NCBI GenBank assembly: GCA_946186185.1
Contig: CAMHMJ010000010.1
Coordinates: 28,728 to 92,727 of the forward strand
Length of the DNA stretch: 64,000 nt
Direction: 5' to 3'
Source of the DNA: an uncultured Treponema sp.
GTDB lineage: Bacteria; Spirochaetota; Spirochaetia; Treponematales; Treponemataceae
Shown here: piece after piece, positions 19,387 through 28,378 of the stretch
How the letters are laid out: every line of letters begins with the position of its first letter
Position numbering within the stretch: position 1 is the first letter of the stretch
Made by a program: the position numbers and the translations under genes
Notes under the pieces: model-generated
Seen by the model: only the letters and a program-made list of their open reading frames with translations
The model's database searches: none
What the model was told of the DNA's origin: nothing

Positions 19387-19415
19387 TGACAAAACTTTAT
19401 ATCTGATTGTATATT
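19387..19415 (+). promoter_or_regulatory. aspS promoter
   Basis: TGACAA (19387-19392), a 17-base spacer and TATATT (19410-19415), 28 bases before the aspS ATG. The short leader has no evident Shine-Dalgarno. Confidence 0.5.
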
Positions 19416-19443
19416 TTCTTCTATATCATTATTATGTTTACTT

Positions 19444-21276
19444 ATGGAAAACACAAAGCGTACAGTTACTTGCGGCGAATTGCGTGCCGCTGATGTTGGT
19501 AAGAAAGTTGTATTGAATGGTTGGGTAAGCCGTACCCGCGACTTGGGCGGTCTTGTTTTTATTCGTCTCCGCGACCGCTACGGAATTACACAGGTTATGG
19601 TTGGCGACAAGGCAAGTGAAGAAGTAAAGAAAATTGCTTCAAGTCTTAAAAGTGAATATTGTATTGCAGTTGAAGGCGTTGTTGCTGCCCGCGCTGAAAA
19701 AGATATAAACAAAGACATGGCAACTGGTGAAATCGAAGTTGAAGCAAACGACATCGAAATCTTTACAACCAGCCAGGAACTTCCATTCAGTATTGAAGAA
19801 GTACGCCAGAAGGACGGAACAATCGTTCTTCCAAACGAAGATTTGCGCTTGAAGTACCGCTATCTTGACCTCCGCCGCGATCCTATGCAGCAGAACATCA
19901 TCTTGAGAAGCCAGGTTACTTTTGCAACTCGCGAATATTTGACTTCAAAAGGATTTTTGGAAATCGAAACTCCTACATTCATTAAATCTACTCCAGAAGG
20001 AGCACGCGACTACCTTGTTCCAAGCCGCGTTCACCCTGGAAAATTCTATTCACTTCCACAGTCACCACAGCTTTACAAGCAGCTTTTAATGGTTTCTGGA
20101 TTCGACAAATACTTCCAGATTGCACGCTGCTACCGTGATGAAGATGCCCGCGGTGACCGTCAGCCTGAATTCACTCAGATTGATATGGAAATGAGCTTTA
20201 CAAACCGCGAAGAAGTTCTTTCTACAACAGAAGGAATGATGCAGTACATCTTTAAAAAGACTTTGAACTATGATTTGCCAGCAAAGTTTGACCGCATCGC
20301 CTGGGAAGACGCTTTTGACCTTTACGGAAGCGACAAGCCTGATCTTCGTTTTGATATGAAGATGCAGGACGCAACTTTTATGGCTGATTTGGCAGACTTT
20401 AACGCATTTAAGGCAGGAGCTGCAAATGCCGGCCGCGATGTTCAGCGCCACAAGCGAAGTGGTCTTAAGGCCCTTGTAGTAAAGAACGTTGCAGATAAAT
20501 ACAGCCGAAAACAGGTTGAAGCCCTTGAAGCAGTAGCTAAAACATACAAGGCAAAAGGTCTTGCATGGATGAAAGTAAATGCTGAAGGTGTTTTTGAAGG
20601 CGGAATCAGTAAGTTCTATGCCGGAAAAGAAGCAGAAATCTGCGAAAAACTCGGCGCAGAAAAGAACGACCTTCTTTTGTTCGTTTCAGACGAAAACTGG
20701 CAGCTTGCCTGCACAGCTTTAGGTGCAGTTCGCAAACAGCTTGGAAAGGACTTGAACCTTTACAATCCAAACGATGAATTCCACTTTGCATGGATCATCG
20801 ACTTCCCATATTTTGCCTTTAACGAAGAAACCAATGCTTGGGAAACAGAACACCACATGTTCACATTGCCACAAAAACAGTACTGGGATACTCTGGAAAG
20901 CGACCCGGGAGCCGTAAAAGGCGATCTTTACGACTTAGTTTTAAACGGCTACGAACTTGCTTCAGGTTCTATGCGTATCAACGACCCGGCTTTGCAGCAG
21001 CGCATCTTTAAGATTGTAGGTTACAGCGAAGAACGCGCTCAGAAAGCATTCGGATTTTTGGTACAGGCCTTCAAGTTTGGTGCTCCACCACACGGAGGAA
21101 TTGCCCCAGGATTGGACCGCTTGATTATGCTCATGCGCCACGAGGAATCAATTCATGAGGTTATTGCGTTCCCGAAAAACAATCTTGCAGCAAGCCCTAT
21201 GGACGAATGTCCAAGTGCGGTTGATGAACAGCAGCTTAAAGATCTTCACATCAACTGTTACGATGTAGAAGAATAA
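19444..21276 (+). CDS. aspS: aspartyl-tRNA synthetase
   Basis: 610 residues, the length of the bacterial-type enzyme that charges tRNA-Asp (or also tRNA-Asn in organisms lacking AsnRS). An N-terminal OB-fold anticodon-binding domain (about 1-110, GWVSRTRDLGGLVFIRLRDR) precedes the class II catalytic core: motif 1 around TRE..LEIETPTF, YLVPSRVHPGKFYSLPQSPQ, motif 2 with FQIARCYRDEDARGDRQPEF, a bacterial GAD insertion (about 290-420), and motif 3 in GGIAPGLDRLIMLM. Codon use is more AT-ending and uniform than in its neighbours, consistent with high expression. No strong ribosome site precedes the ATG. A terminator follows. Confidence 0.97.
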   Translation: MENTKRTVTCGELRAADVGKKVVLNGWVSRTRDLGGLVFIRLRDRYGITQVMVGDKASEEVKKIASSLKSEYCIAVEGVVAARAEKDINKDMATGEIEVEANDIEIFTTSQELPFSIEEVRQKDGTIVLPNEDLRLKYRYLDLRRDPMQQNIILRSQVTFATREYLTSKGFLEIETPTFIKSTPEGARDYLVPSRVHPGKFYSLPQSPQLYKQLLMVSGFDKYFQIARCYRDEDARGDRQPEFTQIDMEMSFTNREEVLSTTEGMMQYIFKKTLNYDLPAKFDRIAWEDAFDLYGSDKPDLRFDMKMQDATFMADLADFNAFKAGAANAGRDVQRHKRSGLKALVVKNVADKYSRKQVEALEAVAKTYKAKGLAWMKVNAEGVFEGGISKFYAGKEAEICEKLGAEKNDLLLFVSDENWQLACTALGAVRKQLGKDLNLYNPNDEFHFAWIIDFPYFAFNEETNAWETEHHMFTLPQKQYWDTLESDPGAVKGDLYDLVLNGYELASGSMRINDPALQQRIFKIVGYSEERAQKAFGFLVQAFKFGAPPHGGIAPGLDRLIMLMRHEESIHEVIAFPKNNLAASPMDECPSAVDEQQLKDLHINCYDVEE

Positions 21277-21295
21277 AATCTAAATAAGATTGAAA

Positions 21296-21326
21296 GCGAT
21301 GACTGTTGATGAGTCATCGCTTTTTT
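21296..21326 (+). terminator. intrinsic terminator of aspS
   Basis: A perfect 9-bp stem GCGATGACT/AGTCATCGC (21296-21304 with 21312-21320) with a seven-base loop and six T residues. Confidence 0.85.
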
Positions 21327-21359
21327 GTTGTAAAACTTTCAAAAATTTCTTTAATTGTG

Positions 21360-22706
21360 TTACTTATTATTTTTTTTATTTTTTTTGGCTGGCTTTTTGT
21401 TTATTAAATATTCACTATCAGAATTCATCTTCTCCCAATTGTATGGTAAATAATTAAAAAAAACATTATATTCTTTCACTATAGCGTTTTCAGGAAAATA
21501 AAGATTAATTTTTTCGAAATTATCAAAAAAATAATCCATACCATCCTTATGCATCCTATCACTAAATACAGTCCACCCTACATATTCCTCTACAATCGTA
21601 TTTATAAAGTATTCAACAAGACTATAACATTCAGTCTTAACTTGCGAATTGTAAAAATAATTTTGTCCTTCATAATTATCAATACCCTTATGGCTGGAAG
21701 TTACATATTTATCTACAAATGGAATATACGTTGTCGTCTCTACTTCATATTGATCCAGCTTCAACTTCAATTTATTCAGTTCTGCAATCTTTTCATTCAT
21801 TTCTTGTAAAAAGTAAATCAATTTAACAGGACTTTCTTCTTGATGGATATTCCACTTTCCATCAATACTAACAGCTTTTGGATTTAAAAGTGTATACTTC
21901 GGTCTGATTTCTCCGCTCTTTCTTTTTCTATAACTAGGACCGTATTCTAGTTGTAAGTCAGTTATTGTGAAGGTTAGTGATTTTATACCATCACCTTCAA
22001 AAAACTTCATATGCTCTTTCTTAATATTTTTTATGGAAAAATTGTCAAAATCATATGTGAATAAGTCATCTGCTGTCGAAACAATTCCTTTCCAGTAAAT
22101 TCTGTAATTACAATAGACACTGAAATGTTCATTTGTTATTGCATTTTTATATTCAATTGGATCATAATCATCAATTTCAACCAAGGGCACATTATTTATT
22201 TTATAACCATTTTTTTCAACTTCTTCCTGCTTATAAGCAGTAATATTCTTTGGACAGCCTTTATAAATAGCATCTTTTAAAATTCTTGATTTTTGATTTG
22301 AACGATTAATGGAATATTTCATCTCATAATCCGCAGTTTTATTTTCTAAATCAACATTAACTCTTTTTATTTCTTGTATTTGTATAGAAATTGGCGGATT
22401 TTCAACAATATAAGAATCGTATTCACGTAATAACAAAACCCAATTCTCATACAAATCAAATTCATCAAAGTCTCCATATCCTGGTTTACCACTTTTTATT
22501 ACTTCTGATAGTTCATAAAATTTATTCATTGCAGAAGCTGCTTTTTCAGATTTTTCTAATTCAATTGCATCATAATATGTACCTAAGGCATGAACCCATT
22601 GTTTGTTATTTTCATATTCTTGCGCTTTGGTAAAAAGTTCCTCGTAACTTTCTGCAAACAAATATGATATGCAAGCTAATAATAATACCGTTATAATTTT
22701 TTTCAT
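21360..22706 (-). CDS. secreted protein of unknown function
   Basis: 448 residues with a signal peptide (MKKIITVLLLACISYLFAES). Residues 20-60 (EELFTKAQEYENNKQWVHALGTYYDAIELEKS) look like a single tetratricopeptide-type helical pair. The remainder is mixed and rich in Tyr, Asn, Ile and Lys, with no catalytic motif I recognise; it ends in a Lys/Asn-rich tail. Base composition is clearly more AT-rich than the flanking housekeeping genes, so it may be acquired. AAGGAG precedes the ATG. It sits between aspS and an 86-residue unknown on the same strand and probably acts in the periplasm or at the outer membrane. Confidence 0.75.
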   Translation of the reverse strand: MKKIITVLLLACISYLFAESYEELFTKAQEYENNKQWVHALGTYYDAIELEKSEKAASAMNKFYELSEVIKSGKPGYGDFDEFDLYENWVLLLREYDSYIVENPPISIQIQEIKRVNVDLENKTADYEMKYSINRSNQKSRILKDAIYKGCPKNITAYKQEEVEKNGYKINNVPLVEIDDYDPIEYKNAITNEHFSVYCNYRIYWKGIVSTADDLFTYDFDNFSIKNIKKEHMKFFEGDGIKSLTFTITDLQLEYGPSYRKRKSGEIRPKYTLLNPKAVSIDGKWNIHQEESPVKLIYFLQEMNEKIAELNKLKLKLDQYEVETTTYIPFVDKYVTSSHKGIDNYEGQNYFYNSQVKTECYSLVEYFINTIVEEYVGWTVFSDRMHKDGMDYFFDNFEKINLYFPENAIVKEYNVFFNYLPYNWEKMNSDSEYLINKKPAKKNKKNNK

Positions 22707-22747
22707 TTTTATACTCCTTAAATGTAGTTTTATTTATTAAATTTAAA

Positions 22748-23008
22748 TTAATACCAAGGGGTTTCTCCAGCCGTATTTGTGAAAACCGTAGCAATATTAT
22801 CTGCACTAATTTGATCACCTTGTGCCATAGCATTTCTATATGCAGAACTGATAACATTACTAGTCCCTCTCAAACCTTGATATTCATCGCCTGAATTCGT
22901 CGTATATCCATTTACATTTAAAACCGATGCAAGTTGTTTTGAATCCATAGTACTTCCCTTTGATGCTAATTCATTGGCTAGATTTGCGATATAATCTTTT
23001 TTATTCAT
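22748..23008 (-). CDS. small protein of unknown function
   Basis: 86 residues starting MNKKDYIANLANELASK. The middle (SKQLASVLNVNGYTTNSG then DEYQGLRGTSNVISSAYRN) resembles the small helix-turn-helix-like module in which a Tyr-rich strand is followed by G-x-RGT and a helix, seen in phage and recombinase-associated proteins; this is only a likeness. The second of two ATGs was chosen because AGAGG is at proper distance (seven bases) from it. The gene lies 41 bases upstream of the secreted unknown on the same strand and opposite to the XRE regulator, in the AT-rich accessory stretch. Confidence 0.55.
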   Translation of the reverse strand: MNKKDYIANLANELASKGSTMDSKQLASVLNVNGYTTNSGDEYQGLRGTSNVISSAYRNAMAQGDQISADNIATVFTNTAGETPWY

Positions 23009-23159
23009 AAACATGCCTCTTCTTATAATAAGTTCTTTATTTTTATCCTATAGTTAAATTTTATGTTCTTTATAGAAATATATTATATATCAATACGTTA
23101 TTTGTCAAATTCTTATTATCCGTTTAGAAATATTAAATATAACGATAAGGAATAATGAG

Positions 23160-23480
23160 ATGACAGAAGCTGATATAAGAGAAAACCTTTCACGAAATAT
23201 AAAGACTTTAAGAACAATTCAGAAAATTTCTCAAGCAGAACTTGCCGAAAAGGCAGATATTTCAATTCCCTTTCTGTCACAAATCGAATGCGGAAATAAG
23301 TTTCCTTCACCTGCAATTCTTGCACGCCTTGCAGATTCCTTAAATTCTTCTGTTTCAGACTTATTTGCAGATAAAGAAGTTATAAAAAACGAAGATCAAA
23401 AATTCGTTATAAATGCTATGAAATCGATTTTGGAAGGACAATTAAAATCTTTTGAAGATTTTTGTAAAGCGTATTTATAA
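23160..23480 (+). CDS. XRE-family helix-turn-helix transcriptional regulator
   Basis: 106 residues. Residues 8-68 form an HTH_3 domain: LSRNIKTLRTIQKISQAELA, then EKADISIPFLSQIECGNKFP, then SPAILARLADSLNSSVSDLF. The recognition helix is in SIPFLSQIECG. The remaining 38 residues are a helical tail likely for dimerisation. Such regulators accompany mobile or toxin-antitoxin modules, but no partner toxin is recognisable here. The divergent 86-residue gene on its left may be its target, as the two share a 150-base upstream region. AAGGA lies nine bases before the ATG. Confidence 0.88.
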   Translation: MTEADIRENLSRNIKTLRTIQKISQAELAEKADISIPFLSQIECGNKFPSPAILARLADSLNSSVSDLFADKEVIKNEDQKFVINAMKSILEGQLKSFEDFCKAYL

Positions 23481-23500
23481 AAGTAAACAACTCCTCATCT

Positions 23501-23619
23501 CGTGTTAGGGCATGGAGCGGTGCAACTTGCCAAAGGCAAGTTCGCAGTCTGCGTAGCAGACCGTCCGTAGGTAAGCCGCGGAACGCCCGACCCCTGCGAA
23601 GCAGGGAGAACACCCAAAT
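23501..23619 (-). repeat. GC-rich intergenic repeat, copy C (reverse orientation), with three palindromic modules
   Basis: On the minus strand it begins ATTTGGGTGTT, has the core CGGGCGTTCCGCGGCTTACC then TACGGACGGTCTGC, and ends CCATGCCCTAACACG. Three tight hairpins with three-base loops lie in it: CCCTGC/GCAGGG (23592-23606), GTCTGC/GCAGAC (23547-23561) and AACTTGCC/GGCAAGTT (23524-23542). Its end coincides with the point where the RhuM frame begins. Confidence 0.7.
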
Positions 23620-23820
23620 AATACGGTGTGGTTGAATCGTCAGCAGATGTCGGTATTGTTTGACAGAGATGTAAAAACAATTGGTAAACATATTGGTAAT
23701 GCACTGGAAGAAGAATTAGATGATTCAGAAAATCCAGCTGTCGCAAAATTTGCGACAATTCAAAACGAGGGGGCATGGAATTATAAAAAAATTATACCAA
23801 ATTATTTTGCTTTCCGTTAA
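23620..23820 (+). pseudogene. RhuM-family (virulence protein) gene remnant
   Basis: Reading from the repeat boundary, the frame gives NTVWLNRQQMSVLFDRDVKT then IGKHIGNALEEELDDSENP then AVAKFATIQNEG, matching the start of the RhuM/DUF-type protein found on pathogenicity and mobile islands (usual pattern TVWL-x-Q-x-QMAxLF and VVAKFAT-x-EG). The usual upstream 15-20 residues are missing and are replaced by repeat copy C. After NEG the frame diverges and stops at 23820, whereas intact members run on for more than 250 residues. It is therefore a fragment cut at both ends. It hints that the 22.7-24.2 kb stretch was once part of a mobile island. Confidence 0.65.
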
Positions 23821-23856
23821 ATTCCGTGGTATTCTGAATCAAAACGGAGGCAAAAT

Positions 23857-24198
23857 ATGTGGTTCACAATTGATACATGGTATTGCTTTAACACAGAAAA
23901 AATCGACATGATAACAGGTTTTTCGGACAGCGTTCAAATAGTTACTACTGGTGGTGAAGTTGTAAGTTTTTATTGTGATAATTCTACTGATAAATACAAG
24001 AAGCTTCTTCACGATATATACGGCGCATTTAAGGAAAATTCGAGTTATAATGTTGTGGTGAACAATACAAAAATCGAATATTCAACAATTGACAACAAAG
24101 CTAACACAATGAAAAACATCAGAGTATACTCTGACACGGATCAACCGATTAAAGTGTTCTCTGACGAATATCATCCTATTAAAACCCATCACATATAA
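23857..24198 (+). CDS. hypothetical protein, 113 residues
   Basis: A 113-residue soluble protein with no signal peptide. It starts MWFTIDTWYCFNTEKIDMIT and includes alternating hydrophobic strands (SVQIVTTGGEVVSFYCD, NVVVNNTKIEYS) suggesting a small beta-rich fold, with a helix KYKKLLHDIYGAFKEN between them. I do not recognise a family. A good ribosome site GGAGG lies eight bases before the ATG, which argues that it is expressed. It is convergent with the S41 peptidase gene, 27 bases away, and lies just after the RhuM remnant. Confidence 0.6.
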   Translation: MWFTIDTWYCFNTEKIDMITGFSDSVQIVTTGGEVVSFYCDNSTDKYKKLLHDIYGAFKENSSYNVVVNNTKIEYSTIDNKANTMKNIRVYSDTDQPIKVFSDEYHPIKTHHI

Positions 24199-24225
24199 AA
24201 TTAACAGAAATCAATCCCCTGAAAG

Positions 24226-26007
24226 TTATTTTATACTGTTGATAAAATTCACCAGTTCAGTGCGGTTGTAATAACTTTCCGGGGATCTGAGAGTATAGTC
24301 CGGTTCGGCACCCTGGTCAATGTCGTAGTAAGCACCGTTTTTCATGCTGACAAGACACATTGGCCCGGAAATTCTAAAAGATGTTCCCCAGGCAGAAGAA
24401 ACCGGCTGAACTACGCAGGCACCTCCAGCCGAAGTTTTTCCAATCAATGTGACCTTTTCCGATTCCTTAAAAGCGCTCGGAACAAGGTTTCCGCATGAAA
24501 AACTAACCGGCGAAGTGAGGCAGAACAGTTTTCTGTCACCCAGAGTATCTTTTTCGTCAAATTTATGGTCCCGGTTTGCATCACAACGATAGGAAGTTGT
24601 ACTAACTGCCCCGCTCATTGTGTTCTTGATGCTCATATCATATTCTCCCAAAAACCAGGAAATTATATACACCGCCAAATCAGCTGCTCCACCAATGTTT
24701 ACACTCAAATCGATGACTACATTTTTAATAGGACTGTTTTCCCGTGTAATCTGGTCATGGGCTTTCATAATCAGACCAAATATATCTTTTTCAGGAAACT
24801 CTGAAAGAGGAGTTGTATAGTAGCCAGAAGGTTTTGACCATAATTCAGAATCCATTTCAAAAATATCAAATGTGATGAAAGCAGTATCACCAATTTCTTC
24901 ATAGGCTGGTATACCATCCGGATAAAAAGCGTTTCGTGCAGCCTTATATTGCTTTTCATATTCATCCAAACGTTCTCTTGCGGCTCCGTCAGGCTTAAAG
25001 CCCTCATGCTCACCTGTAAGATAAGAAAAGTTATACCACTTGCAATGATTGTCATCCAGGAAGCTTCCAATCAATGTGTAAATTGCCTTATCAGCATTAA
25101 AAACACTTGAGCCAAGAAGATACGATTTTAGGCTTTGCTCCTGAACAATAGATCTGCTTTCAATAGAACTTGAACCGACAGTCTGAAACAGCTTGTCAAA
25201 ACTGCTGATTTCCTTGTGGTCTTTCAAACCGTAAAGATTATCCAGCATCATGCAAAGTTCACCGTAACCGAATTTTGCAAGCTCAGGACTGCGTTCTCCG
25301 TGCTCCCCTTCGTAATAAACTTTTCTGTCGTTTTCATTTCCTTTTTCAGATAAATCCCCGGTAAAAACCAGGCAATTTCCATTAAAATAAAAATTGTACA
25401 GGAAGACAGGAGCAATGAAAATATCTGAAAAAGTTTGAAGCGGAATCAAATATTCCCCGTCTACAACTGGTAAATCAATTCCATAACTTTTAAGATTGAT
25501 TTCAAGGGGCTCACCAAATCTAGGAAGATATTTTGATGGACGCTTTTGAATAAGAAAAGGATTATTATTTTCATCAACATATGTCCTGGATGTCACATCC
25601 ATAATCGTAGCACATTCAGGGCGCATTGCAAACAAATCATAATCCTGAAAACGAATAAGATCCTTTTCAAAATCAATTGTTACAGGGATATCAGCTCCAT
25701 AAACATCGTTCTTTCTGACTAACGTAAAATTTGAGCCTTCTTTTAAAACCGTAAAATCCACAGAACCAGAAAAAGCCTCATATAGAAACCTTAAAATATC
25801 TGCACCTTCATTTACTACAATATATGGCAAATCATTTACATCATCCAGAAAATAAAGAGGCATCTCGAAACAACAATTTCCTTCCAAATACACAGAGTAT
25901 AGTTCTGATGAGCTCCTTACTCCGTCATCCCCATCATCTGAATCTTTACAGGAAATAAGGGAAAGGGTAATAAAAATAGCTGTAACCAGGGATATTATCT
26001 TCTTCAT
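24226..26007 (-). CDS. S41-family (C-terminal processing protease-like) peptidase lipoprotein
   Basis: 593 residues. The start at 26007 follows AGGAG by seven bases and gives a lipoprotein signal (MKKIISLVTAIFITLSLISC, Cys at about 20). Residues 30-230 form beta-rich domains similar to copper-amine-oxidase N-terminal-like repeats. The C-terminal 250 residues are an S41 core: VIDLSVNIGGAADLAVYIISW, the nucleophile serine in PVSFSCGN, then GKTSAGGA and a terminal PDYTL. S41 enzymes cut unfolded C-termini; this one would act on the outer face of a membrane. It lies 69 bases downstream of the broken metallopeptidase lipoprotein gene on the same strand and may share its transcript. Confidence 0.85.
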   Translation of the reverse strand: MKKIISLVTAIFITLSLISCKDSDDGDDGVRSSSELYSVYLEGNCCFEMPLYFLDDVNDLPYIVVNEGADILRFLYEAFSGSVDFTVLKEGSNFTLVRKNDVYGADIPVTIDFEKDLIRFQDYDLFAMRPECATIMDVTSRTYVDENNNPFLIQKRPSKYLPRFGEPLEINLKSYGIDLPVVDGEYLIPLQTFSDIFIAPVFLYNFYFNGNCLVFTGDLSEKGNENDRKVYYEGEHGERSPELAKFGYGELCMMLDNLYGLKDHKEISSFDKLFQTVGSSSIESRSIVQEQSLKSYLLGSSVFNADKAIYTLIGSFLDDNHCKWYNFSYLTGEHEGFKPDGAARERLDEYEKQYKAARNAFYPDGIPAYEEIGDTAFITFDIFEMDSELWSKPSGYYTTPLSEFPEKDIFGLIMKAHDQITRENSPIKNVVIDLSVNIGGAADLAVYIISWFLGEYDMSIKNTMSGAVSTTSYRCDANRDHKFDEKDTLGDRKLFCLTSPVSFSCGNLVPSAFKESEKVTLIGKTSAGGACVVQPVSSAWGTSFRISGPMCLVSMKNGAYYDIDQGAEPDYTLRSPESYYNRTELVNFINSIK

Positions 26008-26076
26008 CTTTGAACTCCTAAACAAATATACGATTTAATTTTTGATTTACCGTCTCTGCAATTTTACTATCTTATT

Positions 26077-27972
26077 CTACCTTACATAAATTGTAAGTAC
26101 ATCCTTCGGCTTGCCTTTACAGGTTACTTTCAGTTCAACGCTGTCTGTTTCGGCTTTTCCAAGATTAAAAAGCATTGCTGCATAAGGGCCGATTTGCTTA
26201 TATAAAATCCTTCCATCATTAAAAACTGCCGGTCCAAGGAAAGCCGTTTTTGGAATCGGCTGATCTTTCCAATCATGTCTTTTAAATGTATTTACCTTCG
26301 GCAAATCATCAAAAGAAATAGACTCGTTTACAAATAGTTTTTCTAATGCTTGATTGGGTGATAAATCGCACCAGCCATAAAATTTATCCCACAGATTTAT
26401 CGGTGTGATAGGGTATAGGTAAGTTTTCCAAGTTCCCATTAAGTCAGTGTAACTACATGTGTATTCTGCATTTCCCGAATATGTTGCAGCATTCTGATTC
26501 AAGCCCTTTCCCACCTGGGGGTAAAACATATCTTCTGCATATTTTTGAAAAAGAGAAACAACCGTATATTGTTTTCCACCCATTGCATTAACCGCATTTA
26601 TTATTGATTCCATATCAACATACGGATTTGTAGCAAGTTCCTTTATAAACTTTGCTCCTCCAAAGTTACGGGAAAGCCATGCTCCCAGCATGAAAGCCAC
26701 TGAGTAAGTTGAAGCGCTTTGTCCAGTTAGTCCATAGCACCATGAACAATAATTTCCATTATCAATTCGTCCTTTTGGTGTATGTATAAGATTGTCAATA
26801 TCAGAATCCTCTATTCCAAGATATTCCTGCATCATGTCTTCACATAGCATAGCAAGAAGCTCTCCATACCAGTAAGTCCACTCTTTTTTCAGCCCAAACA
26901 ACTTTATACCAGCAGAGATATAATGAGAAAACTCGTGCAGAGATGTAGAATAACATTCAAAAGGTTTTTCAAGGAGAGTTTTTGAATCCAGATACAAAAA
27001 ACGCCCCTTATTACTTTCTGAATGGTTATAAAACATATCGTTTGGTGACGCATAACCATATGCACGTCCAATCTCTAACATTTCGCTCAAAAGAATATTG
27101 ATTTTTGTACCTGTTTTTGAATGTGTTTTCATATCAGCAATTGGTTCAAAAGATTCTGCATCGTAAAGTTTATCCGTTGGTTCCCCGTACAGATGCTTTA
27201 CAAGTCCATAACCGTTAATAAAAAATTTACCAAGCGTTTCTGCTGCTTCCTTAAAGGCAGTTCCATACTTTTTATAATAAGAATCATCCGTCCGAATCCA
27301 GATATTATAATCGTCTTCTGAAATAAGAAGTTCATAAGTATACGGCTTACACTTTTCTACTTCCTTGTCAAAAGATTCAGAATCTGAGGTGAAAAATGTC
27401 TCTGTATCACCCAGCTTATAGTCTATAGGGTAGTTCGGAGCAGGTTCTTCCGTTCTTGATTCTGCACCTCTTGTAGTGATCCCCGAACCAGCTTCCCTTA
27501 TTTTTTTTAATTCCCTGACAAAATAGTCGTAGATTTTTTTGTGCGGATCATTCTCGAACTCTTTATCCAGAGCTTCAAGGAAGGATGCAGCATACTCATA
27601 ATCTTCAAGACTGTGCGATTCAAGGCTTCATGAGCCGTTGATTGATGCCCCGGTGTTTTCTGCCGGCTCTGTAGAACCTGAGGATTCTGTAGAATTCGAT
27701 AAATTTTCTACCGCACGCATATTATCTCCTTCAAGATTGGCATCTTCCGGATTTATACGCGCCATGTAAAGTGTCTTTCCCTTCACATTGTTTATAACAA
27801 GATTTGTGGTATCCTTTTCAACCGTTATATATTCACCTTCTTGGTAATCTACCGTCTGGTAAACCGACGCTTTTGGCTTTTCATCTGTATCATCTTGACA
27901 GCCGGTAAATAAAAGTGAAAGAGAGAGTACTCCCGCACAAGCAACTGCAATTATTCGTCCAAATTTTTTCAT
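26077..27972 (-). pseudogene. metallopeptidase-like lipoprotein gene interrupted by one in-frame TGA
   Basis: A single frame of about 630 codons, 27972 to 26077, is broken only by TGA at 27628-27630. The 5' part (114 residues) has a lipoprotein signal (MKKFGRIIAVACAGVL then SLSLLFTGC) and a Ser/Thr/Glu linker ending NTGASINGS. After the stop the frame continues SLESHSLEDYEYAASFLEAL through a helical region to a large domain containing TSLHEFSHYISAG, an HExxH zinc-peptidase motif, and ends in a beta-rich tail. The break lies in the linker, so both halves look intact. The ATG overlaps the stop of the upstream gene (ATGA) and GGGTGG serves as ribosome site. It may be a recent mutation or a sequencing error; selenocysteine is unlikely. 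Confidence 0.8.
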
Positions 27973-28277
27973 ACTTTTTTCCACCCTTTTACCTTGATTT
28001 GAGGTGCACTCATCATTTTCGGAGAAGCTGCTTCATCAAGAAGAATTCCCTCCACGCAAAGACGATAGCCGTGTAATTCTTCAAGCGCGTCCTTCTTATC
28101 TTTATCCGCCGTAAGACTGTAAAGCGTTCCGTCTTCGGTTTTAAGGCCAAGCCACGCAAATGGCGCAGTTCCATACCATTCCACAACTCCGGTTACCTTC
28201 ACCCGTTCCTGAGACTTTGACATTCCAAAAGCAAAAGCCGGAATCATCAGTGCAATTAAAAACAAAAATTTCTTCAT
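27969..28277 (-). CDS. small periplasmic protein of unknown function
   Basis: 102 residues with a signal peptide (MKKFLFLIALMIPAFAFG). The mature part (QERVKVTGVVEWYGTAPF, LGLKTEDGTLYSLT, LHGYRLCVEGILLDE) has the alternating strand pattern of a small OB-fold or beta-barrel, as in short periplasmic stress proteins, but no exact family is recognised. Its stop overlaps the ATG of the metallopeptidase lipoprotein gene, so the two are translationally coupled. A TATAAT box at 28287-28292 on the minus strand ends nine bases before the ATG with no Shine-Dalgarno, suggesting a nearly leaderless mRNA. Confidence 0.7.
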   Translation of the reverse strand: MKKFLFLIALMIPAFAFGMSKSQERVKVTGVVEWYGTAPFAWLGLKTEDGTLYSLTADKDKKDALEELHGYRLCVEGILLDEAASPKMMSAPQIKVKGWKKV

Positions 28278-28301
28278 AATGAAAATATTATATCATGAAG
28301 A

Positions 28302-28341
28302 CCGGGAATTCAGAATTAAATTCGCGGGTAAAGATTCCCGG
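28302..28341 (-). terminator. hairpin after the D-lactate dehydrogenase gene
   Basis: An 8-bp stem CCGGGAAT/ATTCCCGG (28302-28309 with 28334-28341) with a 24-base loop follows the ldhA stop. It lacks a U-run, so it is at best a weak terminator. Confidence 0.35.
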
Positions 28342-28378
28342 GGTGCAGCATATTAAGGCGTGTTGGACTTGCGGCTGT

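Noticed and set aside
23501..23619. tRNA or structured riboswitch
   Set aside because: The three hairpins do not form a cloverleaf and the ends match the repeat family instead.
23160..24198. toxin-antitoxin module formed by the XRE regulator and the 113-residue unknown
   Set aside because: The genes are separated by a repeat and a RhuM remnant, and the 113-residue protein shows no toxin motif.
27600..27660. TGA at 27628 as a selenocysteine codon
   Set aside because: The 40 bases after it form only a five-pair stem with a three-base loop, not a bacterial SECIS, and the position is a linker without redox motif.
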